A stretch of 64,000 bases of DNA from VRUE01 sp963774555 (GTDB lineage Bacteria > Actinomycetota > Thermoleophilia > Solirubrobacterales > 70-9). The DNA lies in the NCBI GenBank assembly GCA_963774555.1, contig CAVZFL010000001.1, positions 1,302,001 to 1,366,000 of the forward strand. Reading direction: 5' to 3'. Positions within the stretch are counted from its first letter, which is position 1. Every line of letters begins with the position of its first letter. Below the pieces are notes generated by a model. That model was not told the origin of the DNA, did not search any database, and saw only the letters and a list, made by a program, of their open reading frames with translations. Below are positions 10,539 to 19,860 of this stretch, one piece after another. Position numbers and translations under genes: made by a program.

Positions 10539-12287
10539 GTGCTTGAGCCGTTTCAGTTGCCGTTTGTGCAGCGCGGGTTGATCGAGGTGTTGATCCTTGC
10601 CGTGCCAGCCGGGCTGCTCGGCGCCTGGATCGTCCTGCGCGGGCTTGCCTTCTTCTCGCATGCGGTCGGCACCGCCGCGTTTCCCGGCCTCGTCTTGGCC
10701 GATGGACTCGGGTTCGCCGCGCCGCTGGGGGCCTTTGGCGCCGCGGTCGCCTTCAGCCTCGGCGCGTCGCTGCTCAGCCGTAGTGAGGAGGAGCGCGACA
10801 GCGCCGTCGCTCTCGTCCTCGTCGGCTGCCTCGCCGCCGGCACGATCCTCGCCAGCGACGTCTTCGGTTCCGGCGCCAACGTCGAGACCCTGCTTTTCGG
10901 CAGCTTGCTGCTGGTCGACGGTGGCGACATCGCCCTGGCGGCGGTCGCGGCCGGCGCGACCGTTGCGGCTTCGCTCCTGCTCGGCCACCGCTGGCTCACC
11001 GCGGGGTTCGACCCCGGGGCCGCCCGCTCCCTCCGCGCCGGCGGGCGCTCGCTCGATCTCGCCCTGCTCGGCCTGATCGCGCTCGCCACCACGGCGGCGC
11101 TCTCGGTCGTCGGCGCGCTGCTGGTAAGCGCGCTCTTCGTCGTGCCGTCGCTCACCGTTCGCCTCTTCGCCCGCAGGCTCTGGACCCTGCAGCTCGCTGG
11201 CGTCGTCCTGGTCGCCGTCGAGGGGACGATCGGGCTCTGGCTCTCGGTCGAAACCGACGCCCCGCCGGGGGCGACGATCGCGGTGGTCAGCGGCGCGGTC
11301 TTCGTCCTGGCGGCCGCCGGCCGGGCCCTGGCGCGCGCACCGCGCGCGGTCGTCCCGGCCGCTGCAGCCCTGGCCGTGCTCGCCTTCGCGGCGAGCGGCT
11401 GCGGCGGCGGCTTCGGCGACAGCGGCGGACGGCTCGAGGTCGTCGCGACGACGACCCAGATCGGCGACTTCGTCCGCGCGGTCGGCGGCAGCGCAGTCGC
11501 CGTCGACCAGATCCTGCAGCCGAACACCGACCCGCACGAGTACGAGCCGCGTCCCAGCGACGTCGCCGGCGCCGCGGAAGCGAAGCTCGTCTTCGCCAGC
11601 GGCGACGGTCTCGACGACTGGATCGGGCAGGTTGTCTCCGACAGCGGCAGCGACGCCCGCGTCGTCGACCTCGGCGCGGTCGTGCCGGAGCGGCTGCCGG
11701 GTGAGTCGAGCGGAGCCGAGGCATCGCGGTATGACCCTCACTGGTGGCACGACCCCCGCAACGCCGAGGCCGCCGTGCGCGAGATCGAGCTGCGCCTGGC
11801 GGCAGCCGACCCCTCGCACAGCGCCGAGTTCGCCCGCAACGCCGAGGCCTATCTCTCTCGACTGCGCCGGCTCGATCGGGGGATCGCGAGCTGCATGCGC
11901 TCGGTCCCGGCCACCCGGCGCAAGCTGGTCACCGACCACGATGCCTTCGGCTACTTCGCCCACCGCTACGGGATCGACGTCGTCGGCACCGTGATCCCCT
12001 CGCAGACGACGCAGGCGCAGCCTTCGGCCAAGGACCTCAGCGCCCTCGCCAGCCTGGTCGAACGCGAAGGGGTCGAAGCGATCTTCCCCGAGAGCTCGCT
12101 GAGCCCGAAGGTGGCCGAGGCGATCGCAGCCCAGACCGGCGCCTCGGCCGACCATGCGCTCTACGGCGACACCCTCGGCCCGGCCGGCTCCGACGGCGCC
12201 ACCTACCTGCAGATGGAGGCGGCCAACGCCGATTCGATGGTCCGCGGCTTCACCGGGGGGAGGCGGGGATGCAGTCCGAAGTCCTGA
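10539..12287 (+). CDS. Fused zinc ABC permease and zinc-binding protein (ZnuB-ZnuA)
   Basis: A 582-residue fusion. Residues 1 to about 265 are an ABC-3 family permease with eight or so hydrophobic helices and the motif GALLVSALFVVPSLTVRLF. A further hydrophobic stretch ends in a lipobox-like AASGC with Cys at residue 288. The rest is a cluster A-I metal-binding lipoprotein: the metal ligands are suggested by PNTDPHEYEPRPSD, DPHWWHDPRN, TDHDAFGYFAHRYG and a final FPESS segment. Permease and solute-binding protein are normally separate chains. Start is GTG 10539. The next gene, the ATPase, overlaps its 3' end. Confidence 0.88.
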   Translation: MLEPFQLPFVQRGLIEVLILAVPAGLLGAWIVLRGLAFFSHAVGTAAFPGLVLADGLGFAAPLGAFGAAVAFSLGASLLSRSEEERDSAVALVLVGCLAAGTILASDVFGSGANVETLLFGSLLLVDGGDIALAAVAAGATVAASLLLGHRWLTAGFDPGAARSLRAGGRSLDLALLGLIALATTAALSVVGALLVSALFVVPSLTVRLFARRLWTLQLAGVVLVAVEGTIGLWLSVETDAPPGATIAVVSGAVFVLAAAGRALARAPRAVVPAAAALAVLAFAASGCGGGFGDSGGRLEVVATTTQIGDFVRAVGGSAVAVDQILQPNTDPHEYEPRPSDVAGAAEAKLVFASGDGLDDWIGQVVSDSGSDARVVDLGAVVPERLPGESSGAEASRYDPHWWHDPRNAEAAVREIELRLAAADPSHSAEFARNAEAYLSRLRRLDRGIASCMRSVPATRRKLVTDHDAFGYFAHRYGIDVVGTVIPSQTTQAQPSAKDLSALASLVEREGVEAIFPESSLSPKVAEAIAAQTGASADHALYGDTLGPAGSDGATYLQMEAANADSMVRGFTGGRRGCSPKS

Positions 12288-13021
12288 TCGAGGCCGCCGG
12301 GGTGGCGGCGGGCTACGGCGGCGCGCCGGCGATCTCGGGGGTCGAGCTCGGCCTCGCTCGCGGTCAGACCCTGGCCCTGCTCGGCCCCAACGGCGGCGGC
12401 AAGACGACCCTGCTGCGGGCGCTGCTGGGCGAGCTGCGGGTGCAGGAGGGGACGCTGCGGGTCGGGGCGACCTGCGCCAGCGTGCCCCAGACCGAGCGCT
12501 CGCGGCTCGACTACCCGGTCTCCGCCCTCGACGTGGCCGCGATGGGGACGCTGCCGCGGCTGCCGTGGTGGAAACGGCCGGGTCGCCGCGAGCGCGCCGA
12601 CGCCGCTGCGGCGCTCGACCGCGTCGGGCTGGGACCGCTTGCCGGCGAGACCTTCGGCCGGCTCTCCGGCGGGCAGCGACAGCGCGTCCTGATCGCGCGC
12701 GCCCTGGTCCAGGACGCCGGCGTGCTGCTGCTCGACGAGCCCTTCTCCGGCCTCGACCGGCCCAGCGCCGAGCGCCTCGATGCGCTGATCGCCGATCTGG
12801 CCGAGGAGGGGCGGGCGATCGTGATCGCCACCCACGACCTCGAGCAGGCCCGCGCCTGCGACCTGGTCCTCTGCATCAACAAGCGCCAGATCGCCTGCGG
12901 CGAGCCGAGCGCGGTGCTCGCTGACGTATCGGTGCTGGAGGCGACCTACGGCGGGGCGATCGTCGAGCTTCCCGGCGGCGAGGGCCGGGCGATCCTGCCA
13001 CCCCACCACCATCACCACTGA
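12269..13021 (+). CDS. znuC: Zinc ABC transporter ATP-binding protein
   Basis: A 250-residue ABC ATPase. Walker A is GPNGGGKTT, the signature is LSGGQRQR, Walker B is VLLLDEPFSGLD and the switch His is in IATHDLEQA. It begins at ATG 12269 after a GGGGAGGCGGGG purine run and overlaps the fused ZnuB-ZnuA gene by 19 bases. The C-terminus ends in PPHHHHH, a natural histidine tail that could bind zinc. The stop TGA overlaps the ATG of znuB (TGATG). Confidence 0.93.
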   Translation: MQSEVLIEAAGVAAGYGGAPAISGVELGLARGQTLALLGPNGGGKTTLLRALLGELRVQEGTLRVGATCASVPQTERSRLDYPVSALDVAAMGTLPRLPWWKRPGRRERADAAAALDRVGLGPLAGETFGRLSGGQRQRVLIARALVQDAGVLLLDEPFSGLDRPSAERLDALIADLAEEGRAIVIATHDLEQARACDLVLCINKRQIACGEPSAVLADVSVLEATYGGAIVELPGGEGRAILPPHHHHH

Positions 13022-13863
13022 TGCTCGAGCCCCTGCAGGAACCCTTCATGCAGCGAGCCCTCCTCGAGGTCGTCCTGCTCGGTGCGGCGGGTGGCGCGCT
13101 CGGCTGCTGGGTCGTCTTCTACGGCTTCTCCTACGCCGCCGAGTCGCTCGCCCACTCGCTCTTTCCCGGGCTGGTGCTGGCGGCGATCGCCGGGGCGCCC
13201 CTGCTGCTCGGCGCGACCCCGGCGATCCTCGTCGCGGCGCTGGCGATCGCGCTCTGCGCCCGGATCGCCGGCATCGACCGCGAGGCAGCGGTCGCGGTGG
13301 TGGTGACGACGATGTTCGGCCTCGGCGTCCTGCTCGCCCTCTCGCCGCAATCGCCGCCGGGAATCGAGACGCTGCTCTTCGGCGACGTCTTCGGTCTCAC
13401 CGACGCCGACCTGCTCACCGCGGCCGGGCTCGCGGCCCTGGTTGCCGTGGCCCTGCGCCTGCTCCACGGCCGCCTCCTCGTCGCCAGCTTTGACCGCGGC
13501 GCGGCGCGCTCGCTCGGCGTCTCGCCGGCATTCGCCGAAGCGGCCCTGCTGATCCTGCTGGCGGCGGGCATCGTCGTCGCCGTGCAGGGCCTCGGCAACC
13601 TGCTCGTCGTCGCCCTTTTCGTCGGCCCGGCCGCGGCGGCGCGACAGCTCAGCGAGCGGATGCTGCCGATGATGCTGCTGGCCGCCGGCCTCGCCGTGGC
13701 GGCCGGGGTGGGGGGGCTGTATCTCTCCTATTACGCGGGCACGGCCGGGGGTGCCTCGGTGGCCCTGGCGATTGTCGCTGTCTACCTGCTTTCGCTGCCG
13801 CTCGGTCGCTTGCGGGCCGGCCGGCGTTTGGCGGCGCCGCAAGCTGGGGCTACGATCGCCTGA
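13021..13863 (+). CDS. znuB: Zinc ABC transporter permease
   Basis: A 280-residue ABC-3 permease with about eight transmembrane helices. Its N-terminus (MLEPLQEPFMQRALLEV) closely mirrors that of the fused permease upstream (MLEPFQLPFVQRGLIEV), so the operon holds two related permeases that could pair as a heterodimer over the one ATPase. The family motif GNLLVVALFVGPAAAARQL is present. The start overlaps the znuC stop by one base and the gene ends just before the regulator. Confidence 0.92.
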   Translation: MLEPLQEPFMQRALLEVVLLGAAGGALGCWVVFYGFSYAAESLAHSLFPGLVLAAIAGAPLLLGATPAILVAALAIALCARIAGIDREAAVAVVVTTMFGLGVLLALSPQSPPGIETLLFGDVFGLTDADLLTAAGLAALVAVALRLLHGRLLVASFDRGAARSLGVSPAFAEAALLILLAAGIVVAVQGLGNLLVVALFVGPAAAARQLSERMLPMMLLAAGLAVAAGVGGLYLSYYAGTAGGASVALAIVAVYLLSLPLGRLRAGRRLAAPQAGATIA

Positions 13864-13864
13864 G

Positions 13865-14308
13865 ATGCCGGTCGAGACCGACAACGCCTGGGCCGATCAC
13901 GCGCTCGCCGCACTGCAGCGGGCCGGCTACCGGCGCGGCGGCGCCCGCACCGCGGTGGTCGAGGCGCTCGCCCGCCACGACTGCGCCGTCACCGCCCTGG
14001 ACCTCGACGACGAGCTGCGCCGTCGCGAGCCGCCGGTTGGGCGCGCCAGCGTCTACCGCGCGCTCGAGCAGCTCGAGCAACTCGGCCTGGTCCAACGCCT
14101 CGAGGTCACCCGGGGAACCGCCGGCTATGAGCGGGTCGAGCCGGACGGCGAGCACCACCACCACGCGATCTGCCGCCGCTGCGGCCGCATGGTCCCCTTC
14201 GAGGACCCCTCGCTGGAGCGGGCGATCGCCAAGCTCTCCGCCGAGCTCAGCTTCGAGGTCAGCGATCACGACGTGGTCCTGCGCGGCCTTTGCGAGCGCT
14301 GTTCGTGA
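13865..14308 (+). CDS. zur: Fur-family zinc regulator Zur
   Basis: A 147-residue Fur-type repressor. The winged-helix DNA-binding half contains GRASVYRALEQLEQLGLVQR. The metal-binding half has EHHHHAICRRCG and the C-terminal CERC, giving the two Cys-x2-Cys zinc pairs (the first in CRRC). It is one base after znuB and clearly part of the zinc operon, which favours Zur over Fur. Its likely operators include the box at 10505-10521. The stop overlaps the GTG start of the following GAP-family gene. Confidence 0.9.
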   Translation: MPVETDNAWADHALAALQRAGYRRGGARTAVVEALARHDCAVTALDLDDELRRREPPVGRASVYRALEQLEQLGLVQRLEVTRGTAGYERVEPDGEHHHHAICRRCGRMVPFEDPSLERAIAKLSAELSFEVSDHDVVLRGLCERCS

Positions 14309-15015
14309 GCGACCTGGTTCAGATCTTCCTGCTCGGCCTGCTGGCCATGTTCAACCCGACCCTGCTCGCCGCGGTCACCGTGATGCTGCTCCTGCCGAGC
14401 CCGAAGCGGCTGATGCTCGGTTACCTGCTCGGCGCCTACCTGACCAGCATGACCCTCGGGCCTGGTGATCGTCTTCGCGCTGCACGACTCGAACGCGGTC
14501 GGCACCAGCAAGCACACGATCAGCCCGCTCGAGGACATCGTCGTCGGCCTGCTCCTGCTGCTTGTCGCCTTCGTGCTGGGAACCGATCGCGACCAGGGGT
14601 TGCGCGAACGCAAAGCGCGGCGCAAGGAGGCCAAGCGGGCTGAAGGCCGGGGGAGAGGAAAAGGAATCGCTGCCGTTGCGCCTGCTCGGCCGCGGCTCGC
14701 CGCGGATCACCTTCGTCGTCGGCCTCCTGCTCAGCTTTCCCGGCGTCTCCTACCTGGCGGCGCTGACCCGTATCGACGGGCTCGACGCCGCGGCGGCGCC
14801 GACCGCGCTGCTCGTGATCGGCTTCTGCCTGATGCAGCAGACCCTGCTCGAGCTGCCGCTGATCGGCTACGCACTGGCGCCCGAGCGGACCCAGCTCGCC
14901 GTCGACGGCTTCCGCGACTGGCTCGCCCGCAACGGCCGCCGGGCCGGGATAATCGGCGCTGCCGTGATCGGGGCACTCGTGATTCATCCGTGGAATCGCC
15001 GGGCTGGTGAGCTGA
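14305..15015 (+). CDS. GAP/SfLAP-family membrane protein, frame-disrupted
   Basis: The protein starts at GTG 14305 (GTGA overlap with zur) with MSDLVQIFLLGLLAMFNPTL, a six-helix membrane protein of the GAP (Sap, sulfolipid-addressing) family. Coding shifts frame near 14459, 14650 and 14985. In each case deletion of a single base restores a continuous protein ending IRGIAGLVS at TGA 15013-15015. Family members such as mycobacterial Sap help export sulfolipids; the role here is unknown. The chain of one-base insertions suggests sequence error and not decay. Confidence 0.65.
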
Positions 15016-15017
15016 CG

Positions 15018-16651
15018 ATGGCCAAGTGGGGAGTGCTCGTCGTGCTCGGCGCCGCCCAGTTCCTGATGGTCCTCGACCAGGCGGTGATGAACGTCGCGAT
15101 CTCGCAGCTGGTCGAAGACTTCGACACCACCGTGACCACGATCCAGGCCGTGATCGCGCTCTACGCGCTGGTGATGGCGGGGCTGATGCTGACCGGCGGC
15201 AAGCTCGGCGACATCATCGGGCGGCGCCGCGCCTTCGCGATCGGCCTCGTCATCTACGGCGCCGGCTCGGCGCTCACCGCCGCCTCCTGGAGCGTGCCCT
15301 CGCTGATGCTCGGCTGGTCGATCCTCGAGGGAATCGGCGCGGCGCTCGTGCATCCCGGCCCTGATCGCCCTCGTCGCCGGCAACTACAGGGGCAGCGAGC
15401 GGGCGATCGCCTACGGCGTGCTCGGCGGCGTCGCCGGCGCCGGCATCGCGGTCGGGCCGATCCTCGGCGGCTGGGCGACGACCGAGCTGAGCTGGCGGGT
15501 CGTCTTCGTCGGCGAGGTCGTCGTCGCGATCGGGATCCTGATCGGCACCCGGCTGATCCGCGAGCCGCGCGCGCGAGGGGCGAGCCGCAGCCTCGACTGG
15601 GTCGGCGGCGGTGCTCTCCGCCTCGGGCCTGGCGCTGATCGTCTTCGGCGTCCTGCAGGCGAGCAACTGGGGCTGGCTGGCGCCCGCGCAGCTCGCCGAT
15701 CGAGCCCTTCGGCTTCTCGCTGACCCCGTTCGTGATCGCCGCCGGCGGGCTGGTGCTGGCTGGCTTCGTCGCCTGGGAGCGTCGCCGCGAACGAGCTCGG
15801 CCACGACCCGCTCGTCCACCTGCCGCTGCTGCGGATCCCGCAGCTGCGCGGCGGCGTCGCGATGTTCCTCGCCCAGAACCTGATCCTGATGGGCGTCTTC
15901 TTCACCATCCCGCTCTTCCTGCAGGTCGTGCAGGGCCTCGACGCGCTCGAAACCGGCGTGCGCATGCTGCCGGCCTCGGCCGGCCTCTTCTTCGCCGCGC
16001 TCGCCGGCTCGGCCCTGGCCAAGCGCTTCGCCGCCGAGGCCGCTGGTCCGCGACCGGCCTGGGGATCGTCTTCGTCTCGATCCTGATGCTGCTGACGACG
16101 ATCGAGCCCGAGCTCGACAACGCCTCCTTCCTGATCGCGATGGGCGTGCTCGGGATCGGCATGGGCCTGATCGTCTCCCAGCTCGGCAACGTCGTGCAGT
16201 CGGCCGTCGGCGACGACGACCGCAGCGAGGCCGGCGGCCTGCAGAGCACCGCCCAGCAGCTCGGCTCCTCGCTCGGCACGGCCTTCTCGGCGCGATCGTG
16301 ATCACCGGCCTGATCGCCGCCTTCACCGCCAACGTCGCCAGCGACCCGCGGATCTCCGACGACGTCAGCCAGCAGCTCGAGGTGCAGCTGAGCGCGGGCG
16401 GGAGCTTCGTCGCCGCCGACGAGGTGCGGGCCGGGGCCGAGGCCGCGGGGGTCGACTCCGCGACCACCGAGGCGCTGGTCGAAAACTACGAAGACGCGCA
16501 GCTGAAGGCGCTGAAGACGGCCTTCCTCTTCGCCGCCTTCCTCACCCTGGCCTCGTTCTGGACCACCCGCCGCCTGCCGGAGCGCCGCTTCGACGAGCTG
16601 CAGGCCGGTCCCGACCCACCCGGTCTCGGTCCCGAGCCGGCTGCGGCCTGA
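15018..16651 (+). CDS. MFS drug/proton antiporter, DHA2-like (14 TM), frame-disrupted
   Basis: It starts at ATG 15018 with MAKWGVLVVLGAAQFLMVLD, the classical DHA2/EmrB N-terminus (LD-x-T/A-x-VNVA motif as VLDQAVMNVAIS). The loop motif GGKLGDIIGRRR, motif C (GGVAGAGIAVGPILGG) and a late helix LGIGMGLIVSQ are all present. The frame changes about five times (near 15355, 15612, 15700, 15790, 16045 and 16290), each repairable by a one-base change. The C-terminal tail is Pro-rich. Such pumps export drugs or lipids; the substrate is unknown. Confidence 0.75.
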
Positions 16652-16653
16652 CC

Positions 16654-18062
16654 ATGCTCGACCGCCGCCACCAAGGCCACACACCGGCGGAGCGCGCCGA
16701 AGCCGGCAAGGCGGCGCGCGCCGATGCGCCGCGCTCGAGCCACGGCGAATGGGCCCCGGCCGCGCGACCGGCCGGACCCGGTCGAGCTGCTCGAGGCCCA
16801 GGCCACCTCGCGGGTCGGCCAGCTCGTGCCGCTGCGCTACGCGCGCATGCTCGCCTCGCCCTTCGCCTTCTACCGCGGCGCCGCGGCGGTGATGGCCGCC
16901 GACCTCGCTGCGACCCCGCGCAGCGGCTTCGACGCGCAGCTCTGCGGCGACGCCCACCTCTCCAACTTCGGCGCCTTCGCCTCGCCCGAACGCGAGCTGC
17001 TCTTCGACGTCAACGACTTCGACGAGACCCTGCCGGGGCCGTGGGAGTGGGACGTGATGCGGCTCGCCGCGAGCTTCGCCGTCGCCGGGCGCGCGAGCGG
17101 CTTCAAGCGCCGCGAGCGGCGGCGATCGTCGCCGCGATGTCGGCCGAGTACCGGCAGGCGATGCGGCGCCTGGCCGAGCTCGGCAACCTCGAGGTCTGGT
17201 ACACGAAGATGGACGTGCGAAGCGGTCGCCAGAGGCTGGGCGACCGCGGCCGGCGAGAAGGAGGTCAAGACCTTCCGAACGCAACCTCGCCAAGACCCGC
17301 GCCAAGGACCGCATGCGCGCCCTCTCCAAGCTCACCCGCGAAGTCGACGGCGAGCTGCGCATCGTCAGCGAACCGCCGCTGATCGTGCCGATCGACGAGC
17401 TGGTCGACGAGACCGAAGCCGACATCGAAGCGCGGGTGCTGGAGGCTCCTCGCCGACTATCGCGACACGCTGCCCGAGGACCGCCGCGTCCTGCTCGACA
17501 GCTACCGCTTCGTCGACGCGGCGCTCAAGGTGGTCGGGGTCGGCAGCGTCGGCACCCGCGCCTTCATCGTGCTGCTGCTGGGGCGCGACAGCGGCGACCC
17601 ACTCTTCCTCCAGGCCAAGGAAGCCCAGCGCTCGGTGCTCGAGCCCTACGCGGCGCCGAGCGCCTTCGAGAACCAGGGCGAGAGGGTCGTCCAGGGCCAG
17701 CGCCTGACCCAGGCCGCCAGCGACATCCTGCTCGGCTGGGTCAAGGCGAGCGGCATCGACGGCAAGCAGCGCGACTTCTACGTGCGCCAGCTCTGGGACC
17801 AGAAGGGCTCGGCCAAGGTCGAGAACATGGACCCCGCTGCCCTCACCGCCTACGCCGAGATCTGCGGCACCACCCTGGCCCACGCCCACGCCCGCAGCGG
17901 CGACCGCATCGCGATCGCCGCCTACCTCGGCAAGAGCGACACCTTCGACAAGGCGATTGCCGAGCCTTCGCCGAGACCTACGCCGACCAGAACGAGCGCG
18001 ACTACGCTGCGCTGCGGGCAGCGGCGGACGAAGGACGGGTCGAGGTCGCGAAGTCGCCGTAG
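16654..18062 (+). CDS. DUF2252 family protein, frame-disrupted
   Basis: It starts at ATG 16654, three bases after the MFS stop, with MLDRRHQGHTPAERAEAGK. Characteristic DUF2252 blocks follow: FYRGAAAVMAADLA, CGDAHLSNFGAFASPER, LLFDVNDFDETLPGPWEWD and VGVGSVGTRAF, then LLGRDSGDPLFLQAKEA. The CGDAHLxNFG and DFDE motifs resemble the catalytic loop and metal site of phosphotransferase/kinase-like folds, but no activity is established. Frame changes occur near 16760, 17125, 17240, 17445 and 17965, apparently all single-base indels. The expected length is about 460 residues. Confidence 0.75.
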
Positions 18063-18068
18063 CCGGGT

Positions 18069-19196
18069 TCAGCGAGCGAGGTCGGCCATCGCGCGGTCGA
18101 CCAGGCTGGCGAGGGTGTCGCCATCGACGAACGCTGCGCAGCCCTCCGTCGTACGCGCCAGCGGGTGGTCCCTGGCGATGTCGGAGCGGGCACCGTTGAG
18201 CTGGTGTCGCGCCTGCTCCGCGGTCGCTCCAGCGATCGCGCAGGCGAATTCGGCCGCGCTCCAACGGACGATCGGGTCATGCGGGCGGAGCCGCATCTGG
18301 AGGTCGCGGAACGCGTCGACATGCAGATCCGCGTGGGTGGGATCTCCGCCCGCGGCGACCTCGTTCTGGGCGGGCGGTTCGACGACGATGACGCCAAGGG
18401 CCAGGGAACCGTTTGTCCCCTGGGCGCGCTCGATCTCGTGGCGCAGGAGCACCTCCCCGATCTGCCGTCTATAGGCGCCGGTCGGCTCGTCCCGGTAGGA
18501 GCGCTCTATTTCATCGGCCAGCATTTCGCGATCGCGTGCGGCCGCCTCCCGGTCGCTGGCGGCACGATCGCGGTCCTTTGCAGCGTGCGACCTCGCTGCC
18601 GCCGCGGCGGCCCTGGCGACCGCTGCCACCTTCGCAGCGGGGCTGTCCTTGCCAAGGCGGGCGGCAAGCTCCTCTTCGGCGCGATCCGCTTCTTCGTCCT
18701 GATGATCGCGTGCGGCCGCCGCCTCGTCCCGGCGGTGCGCGACTTCGTCCCTGCGGACTGCCTGCTCATGGCGCTCGGAGGCAACGTGGGTGCGGGTCGT
18801 GCGCGTGGCCATCCGGGCGATCGTCCCTTTGCCGCGGTCGGCCTGGGCTTGCTCGTGAGCTTGAAGGAAGGCCTGGTCGGAGGACGGATTGGTCGCCATC
18901 TCGCGGTTGGCGGCGGCCTGGTCGCGATCGGAGACGCGCTGGTCGGCCTCGGCCGCGGCCTGGTCGCGATCGGCCATGCTCTGATCGGTGTCGGAGGCGG
19001 TCTGATCGGTGTCGGACGCCGTCTGGTCGGAGTCCGAATGGGACTGATCGGCTTCGAGTCCTGCGGAACGCCGACGTCCGGGGGCGTCTGAATCGATGTG
19101 GACCTTCCCTCGGCCAGTGGGCTGCCCGGGTGCGGGCCTTACCGGTTGACCGTCTATCGAGGCTACCAGATCATTCCGAAAAAAATCCGTACTCAT
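18069..19196 (-). CDS. Degenerate GGDEF-like protein with DQ heptad repeats
   Basis: A 375-residue protein. The ATG at 19194-19196 follows GAGAGGT closely. Residues about 45-110 hold a run of seven-residue repeats of the form S-D-x-D-Q-x-A, followed by a long highly charged helical region rich in Arg, Asp and Ala (probable coiled coil). From about residue 235 the sequence aligns with a GGDEF domain (DEPTGAYRRQIGEVLLRHEIERA), but the active loop reads RWSAAEF, not GGDEF, so diguanylate cyclase activity is unlikely. It may bind nucleotides or act as a scaffold. No membrane segment is seen. Confidence 0.7.
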   Translation of the reverse strand: MSTDFFRNDLVASIDGQPVRPAPGQPTGRGKVHIDSDAPGRRRSAGLEADQSHSDSDQTASDTDQTASDTDQSMADRDQAAAEADQRVSDRDQAAANREMATNPSSDQAFLQAHEQAQADRGKGTIARMATRTTRTHVASERHEQAVRRDEVAHRRDEAAAARDHQDEEADRAEEELAARLGKDSPAAKVAAVARAAAAAARSHAAKDRDRAASDREAAARDREMLADEIERSYRDEPTGAYRRQIGEVLLRHEIERAQGTNGSLALGVIVVEPPAQNEVAAGGDPTHADLHVDAFRDLQMRLRPHDPIVRWSAAEFACAIAGATAEQARHQLNGARSDIARDHPLARTTEGCAAFVDGDTLASLVDRAMADLAR

Positions 19197-19237
19197 ACCT
19201 CTCGTATCGGGCGCGCGATTCGCGCCGGTGCGCCGCC

Positions 19238-19846
19238 TCAGCTTTCCTTCAGCACCGAGTACCAGACCCGCTCGGCGACCCTGGCCAGTTCGTCGCCGGT
19301 GCGGGCGAGGCGGCGGTAGAGCTCGCGGCGCGCGGCCAGCTGGCGCGGGTCCTCGACGTCGACCAGGGCCGACATCGAGGCGCGGTAGGTGTGCTGGAGG
19401 TGGCGCTGGTCCTTGACCGCGCGGTCGGCGGCGGCCGTCGCCCCGCTGCGGTCGCCGGCCTCGAGCAGCTCCAGGGCCCGGGCGAGCTGGCGCGTGCCGG
19501 CGGCGATCTCGTCCGCCATCTCGGCGATCGCGGCGTCGGGCGCGGTGCTGCATCGCCTCGGCCTCGCCGACCAGGTTCTTGGCGTCGTTGACGATTTCGT
19601 CGATCCCGCGCGAGAGCTCGAAGAGGTCCTCCAGCTCCAGCGGAGTCGAGAAGGCCTCGGTCAGCGCTTCGCGCAGCTCGCGCTTGCGGTCGTCGGCGCG
19701 GTGCTCGCAGAGCGCGCAGCCGTTCGGCCGCCGCCGCGTCTCCCTTCGCCCAGGCGACCAGCTCGTCGATCGCCCTCGACCGTGATCGCGGTCTGCTCGC
19801 GCAGCATCCCCAGCACGTCCGGCGTCTGCGGCAGGAACCAGTGCAT
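19238..19846 (-). CDS. DUF47 (PhoU-like) phosphate transport partner, frame-disrupted
   Basis: It starts at ATG 19844-19846 with MHWFLPQTPDVLGMLREQ and ends at 19238 with ARVAERVWYSVLKES. The segments between, including TPLELEDLFELSRGIDEIV and NDAKNLVGEAEAM, are typical of the helical DUF47/PhoU-like family. Frame changes near 19775, 19725 and 19545 break it. These proteins modulate PiT-type phosphate carriers, and the PiT gene lies 14 bases upstream on the same strand, so the pair forms an operon. Confidence 0.75.
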
Positions 19847-19860
19847 GCCCTTGCTGCTGT

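Noticed and set aside
10515..12155. 546-codon open frame on the minus strand
   Set aside because: Antisense to the fused zinc transporter gene; no domain recognised and no RBS.
18069..19553. Longer start for the GGDEF-like gene at 19553
   Set aside because: The extra 119 codons overlap the DUF47 gene and have shadow-like Arg/Pro/Gly composition.
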